Positions 53,415 to 62,038 of a DNA stretch of 64,000 bases are shown piece after piece. The translations under genes were made by a program, and so were the position numbers. The stretch is from the NCBI RefSeq assembly GCF_002088235.1, contig NZ_AQQV01000003.1, forward strand, positions 124,001 through 188,000, given 5' to 3'. The notes beneath the pieces were generated by a model that did no database searches, had not been told where the DNA came from, and worked only from the letters and a program-made list of their open reading frames with translations. The stretch comes from Oceanococcus atlanticus. Its GTDB lineage: Bacteria; Pseudomonadota; Gammaproteobacteria; Nevskiales; Oceanococcaceae. The number at the start of each line of letters is the position of its first letter. Within the stretch, counting starts at the first letter, position 1.

Positions 53415-54253
53415 AGGATTTCACCAACAAGGTTGCCGCGATCACCGGCGCGGGCTCTGGCATGGGGCGCACGCTGGCGCTGAACCTGGCCGGGCGCGGC
53501 TGTCATCTGGCGCTGTCCGATGTGAACACCGAGGGGCTTGAGCAAACCGTGGCGCTGCTCAAAGACGCCGGGGTCAAAGTGACGGCCGACAAGGTCAATG
53601 TGGCCGACCGCGAAGCCATGTATCAATGGGCCGACAAGGTGGTGGCCGATCACGGCAAGGTCAATCTGATCTTCAACAACGCCGGTGTGGCGCTGGCCAG
53701 CACGATCGCCGCCGTCAGCTACGACGAGCTGGAGTGGATACTCGGCATCAACATGTGGGGCGTGATCTATGGCACCAAAGCGTTCCTGCCGCATCTGGAG
53801 GCCTCCGGCGAAGGTCATGTCATCAACACCTCCAGCTTGTTCGGGCTGTGTGCCCAGCCGACCCAGAGCGCCTACAACATCAGTAAGTTTGCGGTCAGAG
53901 GGTTCACCGAATCCCTGCGTCAGGAACTGGACGTTCAGAAGTCCTGCGTGAGTGCGACCTCGGTTCATCCGGGCGGGATCAAAACCAACATCGCACGCGA
54001 CAGCCGGGCCAACGAGAGCATCGAACAGCTCACCGGCAAAACCCATGAGCAGGGCGTGGCGGAATTCGAGAAGTTCTTCATCACCAGCGCCGAGAAAGCG
54101 GCGGAAACGATCATTCGTGCGGTGCAGGCCAACAAACGGCGGGTGGTGGTCGGGCCGGACGCCAAGGTGCTGGATGTGATCGTGCGCCTGTTCCCGGCCT
54201 CGTATCAGCGGCTGATCACCTGGGGCTTCAAGCGCAATCTGCAATCGCACTGA
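53411..54253 (+). CDS. Short-chain dehydrogenase/reductase
   Basis: 280 residues of the classical SDR fold: cofactor loop TGAGSGMGR, NNAG, catalytic Ser (INTSSLFG) and YxxxK (YNISK), with HPGGIKTN following. It would oxidise or reduce an alcohol/ketone using NAD(P). Operon partner of the BVMO; GGAG lies nine bases before the ATG. Confidence 0.94.
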   Translation: MKDFTNKVAAITGAGSGMGRTLALNLAGRGCHLALSDVNTEGLEQTVALLKDAGVKVTADKVNVADREAMYQWADKVVADHGKVNLIFNNAGVALASTIAAVSYDELEWILGINMWGVIYGTKAFLPHLEASGEGHVINTSSLFGLCAQPTQSAYNISKFAVRGFTESLRQELDVQKSCVSATSVHPGGIKTNIARDSRANESIEQLTGKTHEQGVAEFEKFFITSAEKAAETIIRAVQANKRRVVVGPDAKVLDVIVRLFPASYQRLITWGFKRNLQSH

Positions 54254-54293
54254 GTGCTATCGTGTGACGGCCTGACGCAAGAGGAGGCCGGGC

Positions 54294-55262
54294 ATGGACA
54301 GCAGGTCGCACAACCGCCAAGCGCTGGTCGAACTGATTCGTCGCGGGCACATACCCATGGCTGCGCGTGCCTCGGCCATCGCATTGGCCGGCATCCATCC
54401 GGGGGCGGCGCAGTGGCGTCACTTCGCCGACCGCGCGCTGCTTGTGGTCGGCGCGCTTGCCCTGGTCGCCGCCGCCGGGTTTTTCATCGCTTATAACTGG
54501 CTCGAACTTGGCCGGGGCGGCAAGTTCGTGCTGATTCAGGGGGCACTTGGCCTTGCGGTTGCGAGCGGCCTGATCCTCGGGCGCGATGCACTGGCCGGGC
54601 GCATCAGTGTACTGGTCGCTGCTTTGCTGGTGGGCGTGTTGCTGGCGTTCTACGGGCAGACCTACCAGACCGGCGCCGATCCCTGGCAGTTGTTTTTCTA
54701 CTGGGCGGTGCTGATCACGCCGTGGGTGGTGATCGCACGGCTGGCTGCGTTGTGGCTGATCTGGCTGGGCCTGTTCAATCTCAGTGTGGTGTTGGCCCAC
54801 GCGCAGACCGTCCACTGGTTTGCGATGCTGCCGGGGCGTGAAACCGGCTTGTATCTGGCACTTTTTGTGCTCAACGGCGTGGCCCTGAGCGCTGCGCAGT
54901 GGGGCGCCATGAAACAGCGTCAAAGCGCGCGCTGGGGCTTGCGCGTGGTGGCCGTGGCCTGCGCGGTGCCGGTGACGCTGCTGGCCTGTTCGGCGGTGTT
55001 GCGTGGCGCAGTGTCGTGGGCCTGGCTGCTGCTGTGGCTGGGCTGGTTCGCGGCCAGCTGGGCGTTTTATCGTCAGCGTGATCTGTTGGTGCTGGCCGGC
55101 TTGTGCCTGTCCGTGATCGCCGTGATCAGCACTGTCGCCGGGCGTCTGTTGCTGGCTGACTTCAACCCGGCCGGTCTGCTGATGATGGCCTTGCTGCTGG
55201 TCGGGCAGGGCGCCGCTGCGGCGCGCTGGCTGCATCAACGTTACCGCGAGGGCTTGTCATGA
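54294..55262 (+). CDS. DUF2157 membrane protein
   Basis: 322 residues: a soluble start of about 40 residues (ALVELIRRGHIP), then about eight to ten membrane spans. Start of a three-gene set (DUF2157, DUF4401, GDYXXLXY) found together in many bacteria, function unknown. A strong ribosome site GAGGAGG precedes the ATG. Overlaps the next gene by ATGA. Confidence 0.88.
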   Translation: MDSRSHNRQALVELIRRGHIPMAARASAIALAGIHPGAAQWRHFADRALLVVGALALVAAAGFFIAYNWLELGRGGKFVLIQGALGLAVASGLILGRDALAGRISVLVAALLVGVLLAFYGQTYQTGADPWQLFFYWAVLITPWVVIARLAALWLIWLGLFNLSVVLAHAQTVHWFAMLPGRETGLYLALFVLNGVALSAAQWGAMKQRQSARWGLRVVAVACAVPVTLLACSAVLRGAVSWAWLLLWLGWFAASWAFYRQRDLLVLAGLCLSVIAVISTVAGRLLLADFNPAGLLMMALLLVGQGAAAARWLHQRYREGLS

Positions 55263-56320
55263 CAGCGCGGGAGCACGTGTGGGCCCGACTGCGCGAAGGC
55301 GGGCTGGTTGCAGGCCCACTGCCGATGGAAAGCGCCACCAGTGCGCCGTGGTTTGTGAGTCTGCTGCTGGGCCTGTGCGGATGGTTTGCCGCGCTGTTCC
55401 TGCTGGCCTTCGTGGCCGTCGGATTGACCCCGGTGCTGACACGGCCACTGGCTTGTCTGGTGCTGGGTGGCATGGCGCTGGTGGCGGCTTATGGCCTGTT
55501 GAGTCGTCAGCTCAACGTATTTCTGGACAACCTCGCACTGGCCATCAGTTTGGCCGGGCAGGCGCTGGTGCTATGGGCTGGGTTGCACTGGCTGGAGTCT
55601 GAATCGGCCGCGCTATGGTGGGCGCTTGCGCTGTGGCAGCTGGCTCTGACGGTGATCATGCCGAATGACATTCACCGCGTCTTTTCGGCCTTTGCTGCAG
55701 CCAGTTGCGTGGCGGCGGGGCTGGCCTTGCTGGGCTGGGGTGGTGTGTATGCGCCGCTGGCGCTGGCCTTGACGGCCACATTATGGCTTAAGGCGTTGAC
55801 CGCAACGCAGGACATCCAGCGTGTGCGCATGCCGGCCTGGGGGCTGACCGGGGCGCTGCTGGCCGCTCAGGGTTTGGCGCATGTCTTCGGCGTACCGACC
55901 AGCCCGCTGGCGCTTTCAACGTCGCAGCTGTGGGCGTCCTGGCAGGGCGAGCTGCTGTGCCTGCTGGTCATGCTCGGGGTGTGGTTTGTGCTGCTGCAGC
56001 GGGCCGCTCTGGATTGGCGGCGACCTGGCGTGGTGCTGAGTTTGGTCGGATTGTTCCTGATTGGTCTGGCCTGCGTGCCGGCGCCCGGGCTGTGCAGTGC
56101 CATCACCCTGGTCCTGCTCGGTTTTGCACTGGCCGATCGACTGCTGCTGGGGGTTGGGGTGCTTGCGCTGCTGTTGTTTGCCGCCCGCTATTACTACTTG
56201 CTGGATCTGACGCTGCTGGAAAAAAGCGGCGTGCTTTTGCTTGTCGCTGTGCTCATGCTGAGCGTGCGTCTGCTGCTGCGCCACTTAAGTGCAGGCGCGC
56301 CGGAGCCCGATCATGTTTAG
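55259..56320 (+). CDS. DUF4401 membrane protein
   Basis: 353 residues, about ten spans after a short cytoplasmic start (REHVWARLREGGLV). The family is identified mainly by topology and by the fixed gene order with DUF2157 and GDYXXLXY proteins. Role unknown. Its last eight bases overlap the start of the next gene. Confidence 0.82.
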   Translation: MTAREHVWARLREGGLVAGPLPMESATSAPWFVSLLLGLCGWFAALFLLAFVAVGLTPVLTRPLACLVLGGMALVAAYGLLSRQLNVFLDNLALAISLAGQALVLWAGLHWLESESAALWWALALWQLALTVIMPNDIHRVFSAFAAASCVAAGLALLGWGGVYAPLALALTATLWLKALTATQDIQRVRMPAWGLTGALLAAQGLAHVFGVPTSPLALSTSQLWASWQGELLCLLVMLGVWFVLLQRAALDWRRPGVVLSLVGLFLIGLACVPAPGLCSAITLVLLGFALADRLLLGVGVLALLLFAARYYYLLDLTLLEKSGVLLLVAVLMLSVRLLLRHLSAGAPEPDHV

Positions 56321-56819
56321 ATGGACATTGCTGCTGGGCCTGGTGCTGGTCTTGGCGGTGGTCAATGGGCGCATCCTGCAAACCGAGCGGCAGCTGCGCG
56401 ATGGCGAACTGGTGTACCTGCAGCTGGCGCCGGTTGATCCGCGTTCCTTGATGCAGGGTGATTACATGGCCTTGAACTTCGCCCTGGCCAATGCCATCCG
56501 TCGCGCCGGACACTCTGGTTCCCAGGTCGGCGGCGGTGCGAATAACGGCCGGGTGATTGTGCGCCTGGATGCGCAGGGTGTGGCCCGTTTTGTCGCCCTG
56601 GATGATGGCCGTGAACTGGCTGCTGGGCAGCGCACGCTGCGCTATCGTCAGCGCAAAGGCAGGGTGCGTTTCGCAACAGATGCCTACTTTTTCCAGGAGG
56701 GCACCGGCGCACGCTATGAAGCGGCGCGCTATGGGGCGTTTCGGGTCAGCCAGGCCGGCGCCATGCTGTTGGTTGGCCTGCATGATGAAGAGCTGCAGCG
56801 TATTCAGCCGCAGCCGTAA
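56313..56819 (+). CDS. GDYXXLXY-domain membrane-anchored protein
   Basis: 168 residues: one N-terminal span (about 3-18), then a periplasmic domain with RSLMQGDYMALNF, the motif that names the family (Tyr replaced by Phe at the last position), and a late FFQEGTGARYEAARYGAFRV. CGGAG precedes the ATG, which lies inside the end of the DUF4401 gene. Confidence 0.88.
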   Translation: MFRWTLLLGLVLVLAVVNGRILQTERQLRDGELVYLQLAPVDPRSLMQGDYMALNFALANAIRRAGHSGSQVGGGANNGRVIVRLDAQGVARFVALDDGRELAAGQRTLRYRQRKGRVRFATDAYFFQEGTGARYEAARYGAFRVSQAGAMLLVGLHDEELQRIQPQP

Positions 56820-56903
56820 TACTGATCAAAAGGTGGGTGTGAGTGGCCTGACCCTGTGCTATGTTACTCATCAGTTACATTTCTGACAGTGGAGACCCGA
56901 TTC

Positions 56904-57884
56904 ATGGCATTGCCCCCGATTCTTAAAGACCGCCTGCAGCTGCCGGTGGTGGCTTCACCGATGTTCATCGTGTCCAACCCCGATCTGGTCATTGCCCAGT
57001 GCAAGGCCGGTATTGTGGGGTCGTTTCCGGCATTGAATGCACGTCCGGTTGAAGTGTTCGAGGAATGGCTGATTCGGATCACCGAAGAGCTGGATGCCTA
57101 CAATCAGGCCAATCCGGACAGCCCGGCCGCACCGTTTGCAGTCAATCAGATCGTGCACAAGTCCAATCCGCGTCTGGAGCAGGACATGGAACTGTGCGTG
57201 AAATACAAGGTGCCGATCATCATCACCTCGCTGGGTGCGCGGGTCGATATTTTCGAGGCGGTGCATTCCTACGGCGGTATTGCGCTGCACGACATCATCA
57301 ACCAGAAGTTCGCCCGCAAGGCGATCGAAAAGGGTGCGGATGGCCTTATCGCGGTGGCTTCAGGCGCCGGTGGTCATGCCGGTTTGCTGTCGCCGTTCGC
57401 CCTGATTCAGGAGATTCGTGAATGGTTTGACGGCCCGCTGCTGCTGTCCGGCTGTATTGCCACTGGCGATGCGATTCTGGCCGCCCAGGCGATGGGCGCC
57501 GATCTGGCCTACATGGGCAGCCCGTTCATCGCGACCGAAGAAGCCCGCGCCGTTGATGACTACAAACAGATGATTGTCGACTGCGGTGGCGAAGACATCG
57601 TCTACACCAATCTGTTTTCCGGCGTGCACGGCAACTATTTGCGTCCATCCATCACCCGCGCCGGCATGGATCCGGACAATCTACCGCAGGGCGATGCCAG
57701 CACCATGGACTTTGCCAGTGCCGATGGCAGCGGCGAAGGCAGCATTTCCTCGGCCAAGGCCTGGAAGGACATCTGGGGTTGCGGGCAGGGCATCGGTGCA
57801 ATCAAAAAAGTGCAGCCGACGGGCGACTATGTGGCCCAGCTCAAGCGCGAATATGCCGAGGCCAAGGCGCGTTTGCTGGGCTAA
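56904..57884 (+). CDS. NAD(P)H-dependent flavin oxidoreductase (nitronate monooxygenase-like)
   Basis: 326-residue TIM-barrel FMN protein. LQLPVVASPMFIVSNPDLV opens it, and the FMN-phosphate loop VASGAGGHAG with LSGCIATGDAI and AYMGSPFIATEEA are family marks. Related proteins oxidise nitronates or reduce quinones and enoyl chains. GGAG lies ten bases before the ATG. It appears to be transcribed alone, with an unexplained GTTACTCATCAGTTAC partial dyad 30 bases upstream. Confidence 0.9.
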   Translation: MALPPILKDRLQLPVVASPMFIVSNPDLVIAQCKAGIVGSFPALNARPVEVFEEWLIRITEELDAYNQANPDSPAAPFAVNQIVHKSNPRLEQDMELCVKYKVPIIITSLGARVDIFEAVHSYGGIALHDIINQKFARKAIEKGADGLIAVASGAGGHAGLLSPFALIQEIREWFDGPLLLSGCIATGDAILAAQAMGADLAYMGSPFIATEEARAVDDYKQMIVDCGGEDIVYTNLFSGVHGNYLRPSITRAGMDPDNLPQGDASTMDFASADGSGEGSISSAKAWKDIWGCGQGIGAIKKVQPTGDYVAQLKREYAEAKARLLG

Positions 57885-57920
57885 AACGCACGCCGCATAG
57901 GGCTGTGTAAAAGCACTTGC

Positions 57921-57954
57921 ATGGGCCGCGGAATGTGCGCATTCTGCGGCCCAT
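57921..57954 (+). repeat. Long hairpin overlapping the start codon of the GNAT-nitrilase gene
   Basis: ATGGGCCGC (57921-57929) pairs with GCGGCCCAT (57946-57954), and GAATG (57931-57935) with CATTC (57940-57944), with a G-T pair between. The loop is TGCG, a UNCG-type tetraloop in RNA. The 15-pair stem takes in the A and T of the start codon and any ribosome site, and no T-run follows. It could limit translation until opened. Confidence 0.75.
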
Positions 57955-59500
57955 GAAACAGCCCAAACTCTACGTTCGTACCGCCCTGAAGAAAGACATT
58001 CCGGCCATTTACCGGCTGGTCAAGAAAATCTATCCGGGCAATGGCTACACCCGCGAGCAGATCCGCGGGCATCTGAACAACTTCCCGGAAGGTCAGCTGG
58101 TTGCCAAATACGACGGCGAAGTCGTTGGCTATTGCGCCAGCCTGCGCATCAGTGGCGAACGCGCCCTGGCACCGCACACCTGGGACGGCATCACCGGCGA
58201 CGGCTTCGGCAGCACCCATGACGCCAAGGGTGATTACCTGTATGGCTATGAGGTCTGCGTAGACCCCGACTACCGTGGCCTGAAGATTGGCGAGCGCCTC
58301 TACGCCGCGCGTCGTGCCCTGTGCGTGGATAACAACCTGCTGGGCATCGTGTTTGGTGGGCGCATGCCCAGCTACGCCCGCCGGGCCAAGGATTACGAAT
58401 CGGCACAAGCCTACGCCCAGGCGGTGGCGGACAAAAAACTGCGTGATCCGGTCATCACCTTTCAGATCCGCCAGGGGTTTGAACTGATCGGCGTGCTGCC
58501 CGCCTATTTGCCTTCGGACACCGCCTCGGCCGGCTACGCCACACACATGCTGTGGCGCAATGCGGCCGAAGCGGACTCGCTGACCGATGCGATCACCGCG
58601 CCGGATCGAGGGCCCGATGTGGTGCGCGTGGCGGTGGTTCAGTACCAGCAACGGCGCATCGAATCGTTCGACGACTTCGCTGCCATCTGCACCTACTTTG
58701 TGGATGCGGTGGCGGAATACAAAAGCGATTTCGTGGTGTTTCCCGAGTACTTCGCCACCCAGTTGCTGTCGATCGAGAACGAGGAACTGACCCCGCGACA
58801 GTCGATGCTGCGTCTGGCGGATTACAACGACCAGCTTGAAGAACTGTTGCAGGGGCTGGCGATCCGATACAACGTCAACATCATCGGCGGTTCGCACCCC
58901 GCGCGTGACAAACAAGGGCGACTGCTCAACGTGGCCCATGTGTTCCTGCGCGATGGAGCGGTGTACGAGCAACCCAAGATTCACCCCACGCCAGGCGAAC
59001 GCTACTGGTGGCAGATCGAAGGCGGCGATTACCTGCGCGCCATCGAAACCGACTGCGGCACGATCGGCGTGCTGGTCTGCTATGACTCGGAGTTCCCGGA
59101 ACTGGCCCGTTATCTGGTGGACCAGGGCGCAGACATGATTTTTGTGCCGTATTCCACCGAGGAACGCCAGGGGCATCTGCGCGTACGTTACAGCTGTCAC
59201 GCCCGCGCCATCGAAAACCAGATCTACGTGGCTACGGCCGGCAATGTGGGCAACCTGCCGCGTGTGCGCAACATGGACATCCACTACGCCGAGAGCGCCA
59301 TCCTGACCCCATGCGATTTTCCCTTCGCCCGCGACGGAATCGCAGCCATCTGCACTGAAAACACCGAGATGCTGGCGTTTGCCGATCTCAACCTGGAGCA
59401 GCTGCGTGCGGCGCGCCAGTACGGCACGGTGCAGAATCGCAAAGACCGCCGTCATGATCTCTACGGGGTGCGTTGGCGTGGTGCCTCAGCACCTGATTGA
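57953..59500 (+). CDS. GNAT acetyltransferase-carbon-nitrogen hydrolase fusion
   Basis: 515 residues: a GNAT domain (about 5-200, with acetyl-CoA loop DPDYRGLKIGERLY) joined to a nitrilase-superfamily amidohydrolase (about 223-505) with the catalytic triad Glu265 (FPEYFA), Lys342 (PKIHPTP) and Cys376 (VLVCYDSEFPE). Fusions of this kind are known in bacteria, but their substrate is not established. One protein could both acetylate an amine and hydrolyse an amide. No ribosome site is visible: the start lies in the hairpin described at 57921. Confidence 0.92.
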   Translation: MKQPKLYVRTALKKDIPAIYRLVKKIYPGNGYTREQIRGHLNNFPEGQLVAKYDGEVVGYCASLRISGERALAPHTWDGITGDGFGSTHDAKGDYLYGYEVCVDPDYRGLKIGERLYAARRALCVDNNLLGIVFGGRMPSYARRAKDYESAQAYAQAVADKKLRDPVITFQIRQGFELIGVLPAYLPSDTASAGYATHMLWRNAAEADSLTDAITAPDRGPDVVRVAVVQYQQRRIESFDDFAAICTYFVDAVAEYKSDFVVFPEYFATQLLSIENEELTPRQSMLRLADYNDQLEELLQGLAIRYNVNIIGGSHPARDKQGRLLNVAHVFLRDGAVYEQPKIHPTPGERYWWQIEGGDYLRAIETDCGTIGVLVCYDSEFPELARYLVDQGADMIFVPYSTEERQGHLRVRYSCHARAIENQIYVATAGNVGNLPRVRNMDIHYAESAILTPCDFPFARDGIAAICTENTEMLAFADLNLEQLRAARQYGTVQNRKDRRHDLYGVRWRGASAPD

Positions 59501-59517
59501 TAGCCCTTCGCCCACGA

Positions 59518-59533
59518 TGTGATCGGCATCACA
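59518..59533. promoter_or_regulatory. CRP/Vfr-type binding site
   Basis: TGTGA-TCGGCA-TCACA matches the CRP consensus half-sites exactly with the correct 6-base spacer, 106 bases before the exported-protein gene and after the nitrilase stop. Binding by a CRP-family activator is inferred. Confidence 0.55.
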
Positions 59534-59638
59534 GCTGTGGGCGTCGATACGCCAGACGGGCTGGCTATTGTGCGATGGCCGGCCCAGAATGCGGCTCATG
59601 CGGGTCATGCCCGCGGGATCGGGATTAAGGAGAGTGCA

Positions 59639-60490
59639 ATGAACATGCGCAAACACATGATCAATGGATTGGCAGTGGTCGCGATGCTGGCCGGCGGCTC
59701 GGCCTGGGCTGGCGTTGCCGTGCTGAAAAGCGGCAAAGACGTCATGCAGATGGAATATGTCGGCGACAACCTGCTGCGGATGGGCAGCGGGCGCGACGGC
59801 TACATGGTGTTCCGTGACGGCAAGATCTACATGGTCAGCGGCGAGCCGGGCCAGGAAACCGTGATTGACGCGGGCGCCGCATTCCAGATGATGCGCGGCA
59901 TGATGCCGGACACCCAGCCCAGCGCCTCACGCGTGAACAGCATGACCAACACCGGGCGTAAGGAAACAGTGGCCGGTATCGTTGGCGAGGTGTGGTCGGT
60001 CAGCTACGTGGACGAAAACGGCAAGACTCAGCAGGGCGAGTTCGTGCTGTCGGGCGACAAACGTGCCCGTGAGCTGCGCAACGCGATGCACGGCATGAGC
60101 CGGGCCTTTCTGAAACTGGCTGGCAAAGACCCGTCCCAAGCGGATGTGATGGTCAAAGAACTGAAGCAGCGTGGCAAAGGCATCCTGCGCTTCAATGATG
60201 AAATGACCGTTACCTCACTCTCCGGTGAGCGGGTGGCGTCGTCGCGCTTTGACCTGCCGGCCGAGCCGATGGCCATGCCCAATATGCAGGGATTCGGCGG
60301 TGGCGCCAGCCAGGCGCAGTCGAATGAAAAATCCGGTGGTGGTTTCAGTCTGGGTGGCCTGTTTGGCAAGAAAGCCGAGCGTCAGGCTGACCGGGTGGAA
60401 AACCGCACCGAAAGCGAAGTCGACCAACAGACCGACAAAGCCGTGGACAAGGCGCTCGACAAGGCCTTCGGCAAACTGTTCGGTAACTGA
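59639..60490 (+). CDS. Exported protein of unknown function
   Basis: 283 residues: signal peptide cut after AWA (about residue 24), a beta-rich domain (about 25-190; VLKSGKDVMQMEYVGDNLLR), a Gly/Met/Ser-rich linker and a charged helical tail (KKAERQADRVENRTESEVDQ). Slight resemblance to DUF4412-like periplasmic proteins, not secure. AAGGAG lies seven bases before the ATG. Probably activated through the upstream CRP-like site and closed by a terminator. Confidence 0.8.
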   Translation: MNMRKHMINGLAVVAMLAGGSAWAGVAVLKSGKDVMQMEYVGDNLLRMGSGRDGYMVFRDGKIYMVSGEPGQETVIDAGAAFQMMRGMMPDTQPSASRVNSMTNTGRKETVAGIVGEVWSVSYVDENGKTQQGEFVLSGDKRARELRNAMHGMSRAFLKLAGKDPSQADVMVKELKQRGKGILRFNDEMTVTSLSGERVASSRFDLPAEPMAMPNMQGFGGGASQAQSNEKSGGGFSLGGLFGKKAERQADRVENRTESEVDQQTDKAVDKALDKAFGKLFGN

Positions 60491-60509
60491 TCAACGCCCT
60501 TGGCGTTGC

Positions 60510-60534
60510 AAAGCCCCGGCCTGACCGGGGCTTT
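60510..60534. terminator. Terminator
   Basis: AAAGCCCCGG and CCGGGGCTTTTT form a 10-pair stem with a 5-base loop and a T-run to the right; the A-run on the left is short, so it serves mainly the exported-protein gene, with weaker use for the convergent acetyltransferase. Confidence 0.9.
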
Positions 60535-60540
60535 TTCGTT

Positions 60541-61026
60541 TCAGTCGTGGGCCAGGGCGGCGAGCGCCTCGCCGTGCAGCCGATAGGTGGTCCACTCGCT
60601 TTGCGGGCGCGCCTTGAGCGACTCATAAAACCCGATCGCCGGGCTGTTCCAGTTCAACACATTCCACTCCATACGGCCGCAGCCCTTATCTACGGCCAGC
60701 TGGGCAAGGCGAACAAGCAGGGCTTTGCCGGCGCCATCGCCGCGGTGCTCGGGCAGCACGAACAGGTCTTCAAGAAACAGACCCGGTTTTCCCAGCCAGG
60801 TTGAATAGCTGAAGAAATACACCGCAAAGCCGATCGCTACGCCGTCGCGCTCGCAAATCAGGGCGCTGGCCACCGCGTTGTCCTGCAACACATGGCGCAG
60901 GATGTCGTCCTCGCTGGCCAGCACCTCATGTTCAGCTTTTTCGTAAATGGCCAACTGGCGAATGAAGTCTAAAATCTGCGCGGCGTCTTCACGCACGGCG
61001 GGGCGAATATTGAGTGAGCGTGTCAT
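60541..61026 (-). CDS. GNAT N-acetyltransferase, SSAT/thialysine-acetyltransferase-like
   Basis: 161 residues. IRPAVREDAAQILDFIRQLA opens the fold, the acetyl-CoA loop is LPEHRGDGAGKALL, and GLFLEDLFV plus EWNVLNWNSPAIGFYESL closely follow the spermidine/spermine (SSAT) and thialysine acetyltransferase pattern. Likely substrate: a polyamine, diamine or lysine analogue. It overlaps the deacetylase gene by ATGA. Confidence 0.9.
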   Translation of the reverse strand: MTRSLNIRPAVREDAAQILDFIRQLAIYEKAEHEVLASEDDILRHVLQDNAVASALICERDGVAIGFAVYFFSYSTWLGKPGLFLEDLFVLPEHRGDGAGKALLVRLAQLAVDKGCGRMEWNVLNWNSPAIGFYESLKARPQSEWTTYRLHGEALAALAHD

Positions 61027-61946
61027 GCGATCAGTGCCTGAACGTGGGCGAGGGCGCACTGGCCCAGTGCGTCGAGGTTGTAGCCGCCTTCCAGGCTGGA
61101 CACGATGCCGTGAGCAGCGCCGGTCAGACGGACGATTTCTGAGGTGACCCAGGCGTAGTCATCGGCCTGCCAGTTGAGTCCGGCCAGGGGATCATCGGCG
61201 TGCGCATCGAAACCGGCGGAAATCAGCACCAGCTGCGGCGCGTAAGCTTCCAGTGCACTGAACCACTGGCTGACGGCGGCCTCGCGAAATGCATTGCCGT
61301 CACTTTCCGGCGGCAGGATGATATTGATTTCCGAACGCCCGGCCACCGGCACCTCGTCCAGCGGATACAGCGGGTACTGGCAGGACGACAGCAGCAGAAT
61401 GTTGCCGTGATCGCGCAGGATGTCAGAGGTGCCGTTGCCAAAATGCACGTCAAAGTCGATAACAGCCACGCGCTGCAAACCGTGCTGCTGAATGGCATGC
61501 AGGGCGCCGATGGCAATGCTGTTGAACAGGCAAAAACCCATGGCTTTGTCGCGTTCGGCATGGTGGCCCGGCGGGCGCACGTTGCAAAAAGCACGCGCTG
61601 TCTTGCCCAGCACAACCTCGTCGACTGCGTGCATCACAGCACCCGCAGCCCGGCGCGCCGCATCCAGCGAATAGCTGTTTATGGCAGTGTCAGGGTCCAG
61701 GCGAATGAACTCACCGGGTGCCGGCTCAAGCTTTAGTAGCGTACTCACATAATCGGGGTCATGGGCCAGGCACAGGCTGTCCGGTTCAGCCAGCGGGGCT
61801 TCGATGGCACTAAGGGCCGCCGCAATTTCCGGCGCACCACGCAGTGCTGCATCAACGCTGGCGATGCGTGCCGGTTGTTCCGGGTGCCCTGGCGCAATCT
61901 CGTGGCGCGCGCAGTCCGGATGAGTGATATAGGCAAATGGGTTCAT
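61023..61946 (-). CDS. Histone deacetylase-family amidohydrolase
   Basis: 307 residues. Zinc hydrolase of the HDAC/AcuC/acetylpolyamine amidohydrolase superfamily: catalytic His pair in RPPGHHAERDKAMGFCLFN, zinc ligands in DFDVHFGNGT and SAGFDAHADDPL. It removes acetyl groups from lysines or acetylpolyamines. ATG preferred over a GTG six bases earlier. Co-transcribed and overlapping with the SSAT-like acetyltransferase, which does the opposite reaction. Confidence 0.93.
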   Translation of the reverse strand: MNPFAYITHPDCARHEIAPGHPEQPARIASVDAALRGAPEIAAALSAIEAPLAEPDSLCLAHDPDYVSTLLKLEPAPGEFIRLDPDTAINSYSLDAARRAAGAVMHAVDEVVLGKTARAFCNVRPPGHHAERDKAMGFCLFNSIAIGALHAIQQHGLQRVAVIDFDVHFGNGTSDILRDHGNILLLSSCQYPLYPLDEVPVAGRSEINIILPPESDGNAFREAAVSQWFSALEAYAPQLVLISAGFDAHADDPLAGLNWQADDYAWVTSEIVRLTGAAHGIVSSLEGGYNLDALGQCALAHVQALIA

Positions 61947-62038
61947 ATCCACAGTGTACGGATTGAGCGCTGAGTTGGCTTTGCTAGAGTGCGCTTCACC
62001 AACGGGGAGCGGGGTGTGATCAGTTTGAAAAAACAGGC

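Noticed and set aside
57881-59455. Open frame of 524 codons on the minus strand under the GNAT-nitrilase gene
   Set aside because: The plus-strand protein has full motifs in two domains, including a complete catalytic triad. The antisense frame has no recognisable domain and is a shadow produced by high GC and codon bias.
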